A stretch of DNA of 64,000 nt, from NCBI GenBank assembly GCA_017450105.1, contig JAFSXC010000006.1, positions 16,505-80,504 on the forward strand. The letters are read 5' to 3'. The stretch is from Lachnospiraceae bacterium. Lineage in GTDB: Bacteria > Bacillota > Clostridia > Lachnospirales > Lachnospiraceae. Of the stretch, positions 48,721 through 58,563 are shown one piece after another. The first letter of the stretch is position 1; every line of letters starts with the position of its first letter. The notes beneath the pieces were generated by a model, which searched no databases, had not been told where the DNA came from, and saw only the letters and a program-made list of their open reading frames with translations. The position numbers and the translations under genes are program-made.

Positions 48721-51123
48721 ATGAGTGTTCGAATTGCTCTTGCGGGGAACCCGAACAGCGGAAAAACTACGCTGTTTAATGCTCTGACCGGATCCAACCA
48801 GTTCGTCGGGAACTGGCCGGGAGTAACGGTGGAGAAAAAAGAAGGAAAGCTGAAAAAGCATGATGATGTGGTGATCACCGACCTTCCCGGTATTTATTCT
48901 CTTTCTCCGTACACGCTGGAGGAAGTGGTGGCCAGGAATTACCTCATCAAGGAACGTCCGGATGCGATATTAAACATCATCGACGGAACGAACCTGGAAC
49001 GGAATCTTTATCTGACCACACAGCTGACAGAGCTTGGAATCCCGGTGGTTGTGGCCGTCAACATGATGGATGTTGTGAAAAAGAACGGGGATGTGATCAA
49101 GACCGAGGAGCTTTCAAGACAGCTCGGCTGCAAGGTGGTGGTGCTGTCGGCTTTGAAGGGTGACGGCGTGATGGAAGCGGCAGAGGCCGCGATCGGGGCG
49201 GCAAAGAACGGAAAGACGGTTCCGCTTCACACCTTCTCCGGTCCGGTGGATCATGCCATCGCCCATATTGAGGAAGCGGTCTTACATGATATGCCTGAGG
49301 AACAGCAAAGGTGGTACGCCATCAAGATCTTCGAACGGGATGATAAGGTATTAGAGCAGATGAACATCCCGGCGGATGTGCAGGCACACATCGAAAAGGA
49401 TATCCAGGCGGCTGAAAAGGAGCTGGATGACGATGCGGAGAGCATCATCACCAACGAGCGGTATATCTATATCGCTGAGGTGATCAAATCCTGCTACAAA
49501 AAGAAGAATCAGGGTGGTCTTTCTACATCAGACAAGATCGACAAGGTTGTGACCAATCGGTTCTTAGGGCTCCCGATCTTTGCGGGGATCATGTTCCTGG
49601 TCTACTGGATCGCCATGGTGGCTGTCGGTACACCTATGACGGATTTTGTGAATGACGGGCTGTTCGGCGACGGCTTCCATCTCTTCGGCAATGACGGCGG
49701 TTATGCGGAAGTGGCGGAAAGCTATGCGAAGGCTTCTGCCATCGTGGACGGCCATGATGCATATGTGGAAAAGAACGGTACAGAACCAACGAGTGAGTTC
49801 ACCTATACCGTAGAAGATGAAGAAACGCTGGAAGTAACGGTAGAGACTGCGACAGTCGCGGATTACAAAGAAGCGGTTATTACACTGGAAACCATCGGAG
49901 ATGAACCGGATCCGGCGGATTACGGAACCTGGGTTCCCAGTATCCCCGCTTTGGTGGAGCAGGGGCTTGATAATGTAAATGCGGCAGACTGGCTGAAGGG
50001 TCTGATTCTGGACGGCATCATTGCCGGTGTTGGCGCGGTTCTCGGCTTTGTGCCGCAGATGCTGGTGCTGTTCCTTCTTCTCGCTTTCCTGGAATCCTGC
50101 GGCTACATGGCAAGAATTGCTTTCGTTCTCGACCGGCTCTTCCGACGATTCGGGCTTTCCGGGAAATCCTTTATTCCCATGCTGGTCGGCGTGGGCTGCG
50201 GCGTGCCCGGTGTTATGGCGAGCCGTACCATCGAAAATGAACGCGACCGTCGGATGACGATCATGACCACTACCTTTATCCCCTGCGGCGCCAAGAGTCC
50301 CTTTCTAGCCATGATTGCCGGTGCGATCTTCGGCGGCTCGCCCTGGGTCGCTACCTCTGCTTACTTCATCGGTGTGGCTGCCATCGTGATCTCCGGCATC
50401 ATGCTGAAAAAGACGAGGATGTTCGCCGGTGATCCCGCCCCCTTTGTTATGGAGCTTCCTGCTTACCACTGGCCGACGGTCGGTAATGTCCTCCGCTCCA
50501 TGTGGGAGCGCGGCTGGTCCTTTATTAAGAAGGCCGGCACCGTCATCCTGCTTTCGACCATTGTGATCTGGTTCTTAAGCCGCTTCGGCTTTGCACCGGA
50601 CGGATTCCGGATGCTGGCAGAGGAAGAACTGGGTCTGTCCATTCTGGCAAAAATCGGAAACGCCATCGCCTGGATCTTTGCACCGCTCGGCTGGGGCAAC
50701 TGGCAGGCGGCTGTGGCCTCCATCACAGGCCTTGTGGCAAAGGAAAACATCGTCGGTACGATGGGAGTCCTTTACGGCGGCGGAGAACTGACAGTATGGC
50801 AGACGCTGGCACAGTCCTTCACCGGCATCACCGGCTTCTCCTTCCTGGTATTCAATCTCCTGTGCGCTCCGTGCTTCGCGGCGATCGGCGCTATCAAGCG
50901 GGAAATGAACAGTGCGAAATGGACCTGGTTTGCGATCCTTTACCAGTGCGGCTTTGCCTATGCGGTCGCCTTCATGATCACCCAGTTCGGCTGGCTCTTT
51001 ACCGGAAATGCGAATGTAGTCGGATTGATCTTTGCTGTTGCTGTGCTGATCCTGATCATCTATATGCTGTTTTTCAAGAAGTATAAGGAGGCAAATAAGC
51101 TGACGGTATCGAGTGTACAGTAA
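48721..51123 (+). CDS. feoB: Ferrous iron transport GTPase/permease FeoB
   Basis: The 800-residue protein has an N-terminal G domain (G1 GNPNSGKTTLFNAL, G3 DLPGIYSLSPYT, G4 VVNMMDVV-type AVNMMDVV), a helical GDI segment and a polytopic membrane domain with LLAFLESCGYMARIAFVLDR and GVGCGVPGVMASRTIEN. The loop between the first membrane helix and WLKGLILDGII (residues about 305-422) is much longer than usual and acidic (ETATVADYKEAVITLETIGD). GTP-dependent Fe(II) uptake at the inner membrane is expected. Confidence 0.97.
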   Translation: MSVRIALAGNPNSGKTTLFNALTGSNQFVGNWPGVTVEKKEGKLKKHDDVVITDLPGIYSLSPYTLEEVVARNYLIKERPDAILNIIDGTNLERNLYLTTQLTELGIPVVVAVNMMDVVKKNGDVIKTEELSRQLGCKVVVLSALKGDGVMEAAEAAIGAAKNGKTVPLHTFSGPVDHAIAHIEEAVLHDMPEEQQRWYAIKIFERDDKVLEQMNIPADVQAHIEKDIQAAEKELDDDAESIITNERYIYIAEVIKSCYKKKNQGGLSTSDKIDKVVTNRFLGLPIFAGIMFLVYWIAMVAVGTPMTDFVNDGLFGDGFHLFGNDGGYAEVAESYAKASAIVDGHDAYVEKNGTEPTSEFTYTVEDEETLEVTVETATVADYKEAVITLETIGDEPDPADYGTWVPSIPALVEQGLDNVNAADWLKGLILDGIIAGVGAVLGFVPQMLVLFLLLAFLESCGYMARIAFVLDRLFRRFGLSGKSFIPMLVGVGCGVPGVMASRTIENERDRRMTIMTTTFIPCGAKSPFLAMIAGAIFGGSPWVATSAYFIGVAAIVISGIMLKKTRMFAGDPAPFVMELPAYHWPTVGNVLRSMWERGWSFIKKAGTVILLSTIVIWFLSRFGFAPDGFRMLAEEELGLSILAKIGNAIAWIFAPLGWGNWQAAVASITGLVAKENIVGTMGVLYGGGELTVWQTLAQSFTGITGFSFLVFNLLCAPCFAAIGAIKREMNSAKWTWFAILYQCGFAYAVAFMITQFGWLFTGNANVVGLIFAVAVLILIIYMLFFKKYKEANKLTVSSVQ

Positions 51124-51181
51124 AAGTAACCGGAAGAACCCGGAGGGTTCTGAACAGTTACCAGTAAAAGAGGAGATATTT

Positions 51182-51373
51182 ATGACAGAGTGGTTGTCAC
51201 AAAACCTCGGAACGATCCTGATCACGATCCTGCTGATCCTGATCGTGACCGGGATCGTTATCAAACTGATCCGGGATAAAAAGCAGGGGAAGTCTACATG
51301 CGGAGGAAACTGCGCACACTGTAATATGTGCGCAGGCTGCCATAAGCAGGAGAAAAGGGAATGTATGAAATAA
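51182..51373 (+). CDS. FeoB-associated Cys-rich membrane protein
   Basis: The 63 residues have one membrane helix (LGTILITILLILIVTGIVIK), a basic stretch and a Cys cluster (CGGNCAHCNMCAGCHKQ). This is the small Cys-rich partner often found after feoB, and may bind iron or an Fe-S cluster. GGAGAT precedes the ATG. It overlaps the second DtxR-family gene by 13 bp. Confidence 0.9.
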   Translation: MTEWLSQNLGTILITILLILIVTGIVIKLIRDKKQGKSTCGGNCAHCNMCAGCHKQEKRECMK

Positions 51374-51786
51374 AAAAGAGAAATCTTTCCGAGGATTATC
51401 TGGAAAGCATCCTGATCCTGCAGAAAAAGCAGGGATATGTGCGGTCCGTGGACGTTTCAAGGGAGCTCGGTGTTACAAAACCCAGTGTTTGCAATGCGAT
51501 GAAAAGGCTGCGCGAGAAGAAGATGATTTATTTCGGAGACAAGGGATACATAATCTTTACGGATGCGGGAAAAGCGTTCGCGGAAAGAGTGTACAAAAGA
51601 CACCGGTTACTGACAAAAGCACTTGTGGATATCGGGGTAAGCGAACAGACAGCCATGATGGATGCATGCAGGATCGAGCGCGTGATCAGTGATGAAACCT
51701 GCGACTGCCTTGTCAGATTCTGTAAAGGGAAAAAGACAGCTGAGCCGGTAAAAAAGAAAAAAACAAAACAGGAGGTCATCGCATGA
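51361..51786 (+). CDS. Second DtxR-family metal-dependent regulator
   Basis: The 141 residues carry a winged HTH (EDYLESILILQKKQGYVRSV, TKPSVCNAMKRLREKKMIYF) and the metal-binding helix region AERVYKRHRLLTKALVDIGV with MMDACRIERVISDETCDCL. The C-terminus is Lys-rich. It is inside the feo operon and may be a second sensor for the same or another metal. Confidence 0.92.
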   Translation: MYEIKKRNLSEDYLESILILQKKQGYVRSVDVSRELGVTKPSVCNAMKRLREKKMIYFGDKGYIIFTDAGKAFAERVYKRHRLLTKALVDIGVSEQTAMMDACRIERVISDETCDCLVRFCKGKKTAEPVKKKKTKQEVIA

Positions 51787-52037
51787 AAGGAAAAAGGTTT
51801 TTGTGGTTTGCACTGGGGACACTGTTCGGACTTGAGGGGATCAAGATCCTGTCCTCGAAGGGCGCGAAAAAGGTATACGCCCACTGCACGGCAGGCGTAC
51901 TCAGGGCAAAGGATTCCGTAGTGGATCAGGTATCAGTACTCGCGGAGAACTGCTCCGATATCTATGCCGAAGCAAAGGCGATCAATGAGGAGAGAGCCGC
52001 GAAGGAAGCGGAAAACGAGATTAAAGAAGACAAATGA
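51783..52037 (+). CDS. DUF6110 family protein
   Basis: The 84 residues begin MKGKRFLWFALGTLFGLEGI, a short membrane helix, and continue as an amphipathic helix (VLRAKDSVVDQVSVLAENCS, EERAAKEAENEIKEDK). I recall this family as a regular neighbour of heavy-metal P-type ATPases. It is joined by 4-bp overlaps to genes on both sides. Confidence 0.8.
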   Translation: MKGKRFLWFALGTLFGLEGIKILSSKGAKKVYAHCTAGVLRAKDSVVDQVSVLAENCSDIYAEAKAINEERAAKEAENEIKEDK

Positions 52038-54124
52038 ACTTTACCATTAAGCATGAAATAAAATCGAGACTGCGGGTGCATCTTCCCATGAAGCGGCTGA
52101 GCTTCCGGGAGGCAGATATTCTGGAGTATTATCTTCTGAACTGTCCGGAGATCAGGGAGGCGCACGTATATGAACGAACGGCGGATGCGGTGATCGTCTT
52201 TACCTGCGGGAGAGAACGGGCAATCGCTCTGTTACTTGGTTTTTCCTTTGAAACAGCGGATGCTCCGGAAAGTGTATTGGAGAATTCCGGCCGGGAAGCG
52301 GCTGCCATGTACCGGGAGCGGATCATAACCACCGTGATCTGGCATTTTGCAAAAAAACTTCTGCTGCCGCGTCCGATCCGCCTCATCTGGGACGGAATAA
52401 AAGCGGTTGGCTTTATCTGGCGCGGCTTAAAGACATTGAAGTCCAGACGGCTGAAAGTGGAGCTCCTGGATGCGGCCGCCATCACCGCCGCCATGCTGAC
52501 CGGGGATCATAAGACAGCCTCCAGCGTCATGTTCCTGCTGAAGATCGGCGATACCCTGGAGGAATGGACCCACAAGCGCTCAGTGGATGATCTGGCGAGA
52601 CGGATGTCCCTGAACATTAAAAAAGTGTGGCTGGCCGGAGAGGAAGGAACTGTTCTGACCGATGCCGGCAGGATCGTCTGCGGCGACCTCGTGATCGTGC
52701 ACATGGGGAACATGATCCCGTTCGATGGCGAGGTAACAGCTGGTGAAGCCATGGTGAACCAGGCCTCCATGACCGGAGAATCCGCGGCGGTACGGAAAGC
52801 CGAAGGTTCGGCAGTCTTTGCGGGCACCGTGGTGGAAGAGGGAGAGTTGACGATAAAGGTGACGCAGACCGGAGGTAGCGGACGGTTCGATAAGATCGTA
52901 AAAATGATCGAAGAATCGGAAAAACTGAAGTCCGGTCTGGAGAGCCGTGCCGAGAGACTGGCGGATCGTCTGGTGCCTTATACTTTGGCTGCCGCGGTTC
53001 TGACCGGGATCCTGAGCCGGAATATCACAAAGGCTGTGTCGGTACTGATGGTGGATTATTCCTGCGCCCTGAAAATGGCCATACCGCTCTCCGTTCTGTC
53101 GGCGATCCGGGAAGCGACGGAATACGGGATCACCGTAAAGGGCGGGAAATTTCTGGAAGCGGTGGCGGAAGCAGACACCATCGTGTTTGACAAAACGGGC
53201 ACGCTGACAAAGGCCTGCCCTACGGTGAGGAAAGTGGTTTCCTTCTGCGAAGAATCGGAGGATGAGCTCCTCAGGCAGGCGGCCTGTCTGGAAGAGCATT
53301 TCCCGCACAGCGTGGCGCACGCCGTGGTGGATGCCGCAGAGGAAAAGGGACTTTTACATGACGAACTGCATACGAAAGCCGAATACATCGTGGCGCATGG
53401 GATCGCCACGCATATCAACGGAGAAAAGGCCGTGATCGGAAGCTGGCATTTTGTGTTTGAAGACGAGGGCGTTACGGTTCCTCCGGAAAAACAGGCGCAG
53501 TTTGATGCACTGCCCGATGAATACTCTCATCTGTATTTCGCAAAGGACGGCGTGCTCTCGGCAGTTCTTCTGATCGAAGACCCGATGCGTAACGAATCCG
53601 CGGAGGTTGTTAAGCAACTGAAGGAACAGGGTTTTGCTCATATCGTGATGATGACCGGTGACAGCGAACACACTGCCGCTGCCATTGCCCGTTCTGCAGG
53701 AATCGACGAGTACTATGCGGAGGTGCTTCCCGAAGATAAGGCTGGCTATATCGAAAGAGCAAAGGAAGAGGGACGCCGCGTCATCATGGTGGGAGACGGG
53801 ATCAATGATTCTCCCGCGCTTTCCGCAGCGGACGCCGGGATCGCCATCAGCGAAGGGGCTGAGATTGCAAGGCAGATCGCGGACATCACCATCAGTTCAG
53901 AGGCTCTTCAGAGCATCGTGACCTTAAGGGAACTGAGTACGCTCCTGATGAAGCGGATCCGTTTCAATTACCGGACGATCGTGGGTTTCAACACGGCGTT
54001 GATCATTCTCGGTATTGCCGGGATCCTGCCGCCGGCCTCCTCGGCGATGCTGCACAACGGCTCCACGGTGGCGCTGGGCTTACGGAGTCTGACGAGGCTG
54101 CTGCCGGAGAAAGAGAGGGAATAA
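52034..54124 (+). CDS. Heavy-metal P-type ATPase with YSCALK motif
   Basis: The 696-residue P1B-type pump has an N-terminal HMA-like region (residues 1-70, without CxxC), membrane helices, TGES in SMTGESAAVRKAEGSAVFAG, the phosphorylation site FDKTGTLTKACPTV (near residue 385) and MVGDGINDSPALSAADAG. The transmembrane metal motif is YSCALKMAIP (near residue 343) in place of CPC or SPC. Fe(II), Mn(II) or Zn(II) export is possible; the location in the feo operon favours iron or manganese. Confidence 0.93.
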   Translation: MNFTIKHEIKSRLRVHLPMKRLSFREADILEYYLLNCPEIREAHVYERTADAVIVFTCGRERAIALLLGFSFETADAPESVLENSGREAAAMYRERIITTVIWHFAKKLLLPRPIRLIWDGIKAVGFIWRGLKTLKSRRLKVELLDAAAITAAMLTGDHKTASSVMFLLKIGDTLEEWTHKRSVDDLARRMSLNIKKVWLAGEEGTVLTDAGRIVCGDLVIVHMGNMIPFDGEVTAGEAMVNQASMTGESAAVRKAEGSAVFAGTVVEEGELTIKVTQTGGSGRFDKIVKMIEESEKLKSGLESRAERLADRLVPYTLAAAVLTGILSRNITKAVSVLMVDYSCALKMAIPLSVLSAIREATEYGITVKGGKFLEAVAEADTIVFDKTGTLTKACPTVRKVVSFCEESEDELLRQAACLEEHFPHSVAHAVVDAAEEKGLLHDELHTKAEYIVAHGIATHINGEKAVIGSWHFVFEDEGVTVPPEKQAQFDALPDEYSHLYFAKDGVLSAVLLIEDPMRNESAEVVKQLKEQGFAHIVMMTGDSEHTAAAIARSAGIDEYYAEVLPEDKAGYIERAKEEGRRVIMVGDGINDSPALSAADAGIAISEGAEIARQIADITISSEALQSIVTLRELSTLLMKRIRFNYRTIVGFNTALIILGIAGILPPASSAMLHNGSTVALGLRSLTRLLPEKERE

Positions 54125-54126
54125 AG

Positions 54127-54378
54127 ATGATCAAAACAACCATGAAAATCGACGGCATGATGTGCGGCATGTGCGAGGCGCATGTTCAAGATGCGATCCG
54201 AAAAGCGGTTCCGGCGGCGAAGAAGGTCAATGCCTCTAAGAGTAAAGGTGAGGCAAGCTTTCTGACGCCGGAAGCCGTAGACGAGGAAACGCTGATCCGG
54301 GCTATCGATGAGACGGGATACAGCTGCCTTTCTGTGGATTCTGCACCCTATGAAAAGAAGAGGTTATTCGGAAGATGA
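54127..54378 (+). CDS. HMA-domain metal chaperone-like protein
   Basis: The 83-residue ferredoxin-like HMA domain has the metal site in DGMMCGMCEAHVQDAIRKAV (GMxCxxC), plus VDEETLIRAIDETGYSCLSV. It probably delivers metal to, or regulates, the ATPase, whose own N-terminal domain lacks the CxxC site. It starts 2 bp after the ATPase stop. Confidence 0.92.
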   Translation: MIKTTMKIDGMMCGMCEAHVQDAIRKAVPAAKKVNASKSKGEASFLTPEAVDEETLIRAIDETGYSCLSVDSAPYEKKRLFGR

Positions 54379-54394
54379 TTTTTTTGCACAGAGG

Positions 54395-54408
54395 TTAGCA
54401 AATGCTAA
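54395..54408 (+). promoter_or_regulatory. DtxR-type operator before the DUF3793 gene
   Basis: TTAG-CAAATG-CTAA matches the 8 conserved positions of the feo operators. It lies 23 bp before the DUF3793 start, in an intergenic gap of 53 bp. An independent promoter is not evident, so it may act as a roadblock or on a cryptic promoter. Confidence 0.65.
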
Positions 54409-54431
54409 TCAAAGGAACGGGAGGAGAGGAA

Positions 54432-54992
54432 ATGCCTGATCGAATGATCGCGCAGCACTGTTCCCCGACCCTGGCGGGACTGAAGACAGCAAATCTGTTT
54501 TCCATCCGCGGTCGGACAAAAAAGGAACTCTGCGCGGAACTCAGGGAACTGAACCGCAGACTGACGAAGAAAGGTGTAAGAGCGATCCCCGTGCGCTGTA
54601 ATCCGGAGCTTTCGCTGGTTTATGTATACCGCCCGAAAGCGCTGGAGAGAGATCTGTCAAAGCATGAGGCAAAGCGGATCCTTTGTGAGAAGGGCTACCG
54701 CATCGGTACCGCGAATAATTGCATCATTCAGCTGATCAGGAGGTTGAAGGAATCAAAGGAGTTTCCCCACGAGATCGGATTGTTTCTCGGTTATCCGCCG
54801 GAGGACGTCCGGGGATTCATGGAAAAGGAAACCTGCACCGAAAACTGCAGAGGCTGCTGGAAGGTCTACGGGAACTGCGAGCAGGCCAAAAAGACCTTCG
54901 CGAAATATGAGCATTGCACGAAGGTGTACTGCCGGGAGATCGAAAAAGGCAGATCTTTGGAAAAACTTACCGTGGCAGAGGGGGGACATTAA
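54432..54992 (+). CDS. DUF3793 family protein
   Basis: The 186-residue protein (HCSPTLAGLKTANLFSIRG, GVRAIPVRCNPELSLVYVYR, CIIQLIRRLKESKEFPHEIG, LFLGYPPEDVRGFMEK) is a DUF3793 member. Cysteines cluster in CTENCRGCWKVYGNCEQAKK, which could bind metal. Its function is unknown. The ATG follows GGGAGGAGAGG, so a start at 54402 is less likely. It is under the operator at 54395. Confidence 0.87.
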   Translation: MPDRMIAQHCSPTLAGLKTANLFSIRGRTKKELCAELRELNRRLTKKGVRAIPVRCNPELSLVYVYRPKALERDLSKHEAKRILCEKGYRIGTANNCIIQLIRRLKESKEFPHEIGLFLGYPPEDVRGFMEKETCTENCRGCWKVYGNCEQAKKTFAKYEHCTKVYCREIEKGRSLEKLTVAEGGH

Positions 54993-54993
54993 G

Positions 54994-56757
54994 TTGGGAA
55001 AGACAGAAAAATATGACCACATGAAACTGATCCGGGAATATGCGGGAGGTCATAAAAACCTGATCACGCTGGGACGATGCCTTGCTGCGGTGAGCGCTGT
55101 TTTGACGCTGATCCCGTTTTATGAGCTCTGGAAGATCATAAGGACAGCGGTAAACGGCGAGGATCCCGGGAAGATCAGTGTATATGCCTGGATTGCTGTC
55201 GCATTGATCGTCGGCGCGCTTCTGGTTTATATCGCGGCATTGTTCTGCACGCACATCGCTGCCTTCCGGGTACAGGCCAATATGCGCAGTTCCCTGATGC
55301 GGCGTATCATCACCCTGCCGCTCGGGGTTTTCGATGAGGACGGGACCGGAAAGATCCGTCGTATCGTCAATGATTCCACAGCGGCTACGGAGACCTATAT
55401 TGCACATTCCCTGGCAGATAAAACGGTTGCCCTTGTGACGCCCATTGGGCTTCTTGTTCTGGTGTTTGCCTTTAACTGGAAGATCGGATTGATCACAATG
55501 ATCCCTGCGGTGATCGGGTTTTTATGCATGATGTCCATGATGGGAAAGGGCATGCAGGAAAAAATGAAGCAGTATCAGGATGCTCTTGAGACCATGAGCA
55601 GCGAAGCTACGGAGTATGTGAGAGGGGTCCCGGTGGTAAAAACCTTCGGGCAGACAGTGCATTCCTTTAAACGCTTTAAGGCCTGTATCGACGGCTATGG
55701 AAAGTGGACCACTGACTACACACTGAAGCTCCGGTTTCCCATGATGGGATTTATGACCTGCATCAACGCCATCTTTGCATTCATTGTGCTGGCGGCGTTT
55801 GTATTTACGAAAAACGGTACGTCAAGTGCAGATATCCTTAACATCATGTACTACATTATCGTGACGCCGCTTGTTACCGTGGCGTTGACCAAGATCGCCT
55901 ATTCCGGCGAGGCCGAGATGAATCTAATCGATGCCTTGAAGCGTGTGGATCAGATCATGGAAATTGAGCCGTTGAAGGAGCAGAATACCGGGAAGAAACC
56001 TGCGGATCATGGCATCGAGCTGAAGAATGTCTCCTATCGCTATCAGGGAGCGGCCCGCGATGCGGTAAGTAATGTTTCCCTGTCTATCAAAGCAGGGGAG
56101 CATGTGGCTCTCGTGGGTCCCTCGGGTTCCGGAAAAACCACGCTTGCTGAGCTACTGGTGCGGTTATTTGATGTGACAGAGGGAGAGATCCTGATCGGCG
56201 GGGTCAACGTGAAGGAGCTGCCTTCCGGAGACCTGATGGAGCTGGTTTCCTTTGTTTTCCAGGACAGCAGGCTGATCAAAAAATCCATTCTGGAAAATGT
56301 CCGGATGGCAAAGCCGGAGGCATCGGAAGAGGAAGTCCTTTCGGCACTTGAAAAAGCCCAGTGTATGGATATTATTGAAAAGCTTCCGAATGGGATCCAT
56401 ACGGTGATCGGAGAAAAAGGAACCTATCTTTCCGGCGGAGAACAGCAGAGGATTACCATTGCAAGAGCGGTCTTAAAGGATGCGCCGATCCTGATCATGG
56501 ACGAGGCCACGGCCTTTGCGGATCCGGATAACGAGACGAAGGTGCAGGCGGCTTTTGAGGAACTGTCGAAGAACAAAACCCTGATCATGATCGCTCACAG
56601 ACTCAGCACGGTGGTGAACGCTGACCGGATCTTTGTAATGGAAGACGGGAAGTGTACCGAATTCGGAAGTCATAATGAACTGATGGATCAAAATGGTCTG
56701 TATAAACGGATGTTTGAGGAATACACAAGATCCATTGAATGGAAGGTGGGTGCGTGA
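54994..56757 (+). CDS. ABC transporter, fused membrane/ATPase half (first subunit)
   Basis: About 587 residues: six helices (starting with LGRCLAAVSAVLTLIPFYEL), then an ATPase domain with Walker A GPSGSGKTTLAELL, signature YLSGGEQQRITIARAVL and Walker B ILIMDEATAFADPDNE. The TTG at 54994 is preceded by GAGGGGGG; ATG 55021 is the alternative. It pairs with the next half-transporter. Exporter-fold pairs of this kind include the siderophore importers IrtAB and YbtPQ, a possibility given the metal context. Confidence 0.92.
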   Translation: MGKTEKYDHMKLIREYAGGHKNLITLGRCLAAVSAVLTLIPFYELWKIIRTAVNGEDPGKISVYAWIAVALIVGALLVYIAALFCTHIAAFRVQANMRSSLMRRIITLPLGVFDEDGTGKIRRIVNDSTAATETYIAHSLADKTVALVTPIGLLVLVFAFNWKIGLITMIPAVIGFLCMMSMMGKGMQEKMKQYQDALETMSSEATEYVRGVPVVKTFGQTVHSFKRFKACIDGYGKWTTDYTLKLRFPMMGFMTCINAIFAFIVLAAFVFTKNGTSSADILNIMYYIIVTPLVTVALTKIAYSGEAEMNLIDALKRVDQIMEIEPLKEQNTGKKPADHGIELKNVSYRYQGAARDAVSNVSLSIKAGEHVALVGPSGSGKTTLAELLVRLFDVTEGEILIGGVNVKELPSGDLMELVSFVFQDSRLIKKSILENVRMAKPEASEEEVLSALEKAQCMDIIEKLPNGIHTVIGEKGTYLSGGEQQRITIARAVLKDAPILIMDEATAFADPDNETKVQAAFEELSKNKTLIMIAHRLSTVVNADRIFVMEDGKCTEFGSHNELMDQNGLYKRMFEEYTRSIEWKVGA

Positions 56758-56759
56758 CC

Positions 56760-58493
56760 ATGAGAGAAAAATTACAGCATAAATACGCTCTTTCCAGACA
56801 GGGCGCATCTGACATGATAAAAGCCTGCATCTGTGTTACGATCACAAACATCGCTCTTATGATGCCGGCAGGGATCCTTTATATGCTGATCAAGGATCTC
56901 CTGGACAATACGCTTACGAAGGAGCGGATCCCGTTTTATGTGATAAGCTCCATAGCGGTTCTTCTGCTGATCGCACTGACCAATTTCATCCAGTATAACG
57001 CCACCTTTCTTACGACCTACCGGGAAAGCGGGGTGCGGAGAACAACGATCGCAGAGAAGCTGAGGAAGCTGCCGCTTTCCTATTTCGGGAAAAAGAACAT
57101 CGCAGATCTGACGACGAACATCATGGGAGACTGCGCCATGATCGAAACGGCTTCCAGCCACTGGATCCCGGAACTGATCGGGGCTTTGACTTCGGTTACT
57201 CTCGTTGGGATCAGCCTGTTCTTTTTCTTTGACTGGCGCATGGTTCTCGCAAGCTTCTGGGTGATCCCGGTGGCCTTTCTGATCGTGGTCACCTGCTCCG
57301 GGGCTGAGAAGAGAGCAGTAAGAAAGAATCAGGCCGTGAAGCTGGCCATGTCCGACGGGATCCAGGAGTGTCTGGAATCCATCCGGGATCTTCGCGCCAA
57401 TAACGCTCAGGATCGGTACATGGAGGAACTGGACGGTAAGATCAAAAAGGTGGAAAAGTTTGCTTTTTTCACCGAGCTTAAAATGGCAATCTATGTGAAC
57501 TCTGCCGCCATCATCTTAAAACTTGGCATCGGTACAACGGCGGTGGTGGGCGGTATCCTTTTCGCGAACGGGGAGATCGATCTCCTTACCTTCTTCATGT
57601 TCCTGATGCTGGTATCGAGGCTCTATGATCCGATGGAGATCACCCTGCAGAACTTTGCCGCCATCATTGCTACCGGGATCCAATGCGAGCGGCTGGATGA
57701 AGTATTATCACACAAGATCCAGACCGGATCGGAGGAACTGAAAAACAAAGGGTATGATATTGAATTTGACCATGTGGGTTTTCAGTATGCGGATGATACG
57801 GAGGTGCTGAAGGATGTGAGCTTCACGGCAAAGCAGGGAGAGGTGACGGCGCTGATCGGGCCCTCCGGCGGCGGAAAGACCACGATTTCGAGACTCGCCG
57901 CCAGGTTCTGGGATATCAACAACGGCCGTATTACTCTCGGCGGGGAAGATATTTCAAAGATTGATCCGGAGACCCTGCTGACCAATTATTCCATCGTGTT
58001 CCAGGAGGTGACACTTTTCAATAATTCCGTCATGGAGAATATCCGTATCGGAAAGAAAGGCGCCACGGACGAAGAAGTGATGGAAGCCGCGCGGCTCGCG
58101 AACTGCGATGAATTTGTAAACCTTCTTCCGGAAGGATACGACACGAATATCGGCGAAAACGGAAGCGAGCTTTCCGGCGGCGAACGCCAGAGGATCTCTA
58201 TTGCGAGAGCCTTCCTTAAGGACGCCCCCGTGATCCTTCTGGATGAAGCAACGGCTTCTCTGGATGCGGAAAACGAGACGGCGATCCAGCAGGCCTTATC
58301 CAGGCTGATCAAAGACAAGACCGTGCTCATCATCGCCCACCGCATGCGTACCATCGCCAATGCGGATTATATCGTGGTCTTGAAGGACGGCGTGGTGGCG
58401 GAACAGGGAACGCCTGACTTCCTGTCCGGCTATGACAGCATTTACAGTCGCATGACAAAACAGCAGCAGATCTCACAGAGCTGGAGAATGTGA
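56760..58493 (+). CDS. ABC transporter, fused membrane/ATPase half (second subunit)
   Basis: The 577-residue second half has six helices and an ATPase domain with GPSGGGKTTISRLA, the signature ELSGGERQRISIARAFL and VILLDEATASLDAENE. The start lies 2 bp after the stop of the first half, so the two should form a heterodimer. An 8-bp hairpin AGCGAAGA/TCTTCGCT at 58526-58553 follows, without a good T-tract. Confidence 0.93.
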   Translation: MREKLQHKYALSRQGASDMIKACICVTITNIALMMPAGILYMLIKDLLDNTLTKERIPFYVISSIAVLLLIALTNFIQYNATFLTTYRESGVRRTTIAEKLRKLPLSYFGKKNIADLTTNIMGDCAMIETASSHWIPELIGALTSVTLVGISLFFFFDWRMVLASFWVIPVAFLIVVTCSGAEKRAVRKNQAVKLAMSDGIQECLESIRDLRANNAQDRYMEELDGKIKKVEKFAFFTELKMAIYVNSAAIILKLGIGTTAVVGGILFANGEIDLLTFFMFLMLVSRLYDPMEITLQNFAAIIATGIQCERLDEVLSHKIQTGSEELKNKGYDIEFDHVGFQYADDTEVLKDVSFTAKQGEVTALIGPSGGGKTTISRLAARFWDINNGRITLGGEDISKIDPETLLTNYSIVFQEVTLFNNSVMENIRIGKKGATDEEVMEAARLANCDEFVNLLPEGYDTNIGENGSELSGGERQRISIARAFLKDAPVILLDEATASLDAENETAIQQALSRLIKDKTVLIIAHRMRTIANADYIVVLKDGVVAEQGTPDFLSGYDSIYSRMTKQQQISQSWRM

Positions 58494-58563
58494 AAAAAGC
58501 ATCGGCAATTGACGGAAGCGAAGAAAAAACTTGAAATCTCTTCGCTCATGCGGAAATATGTTG

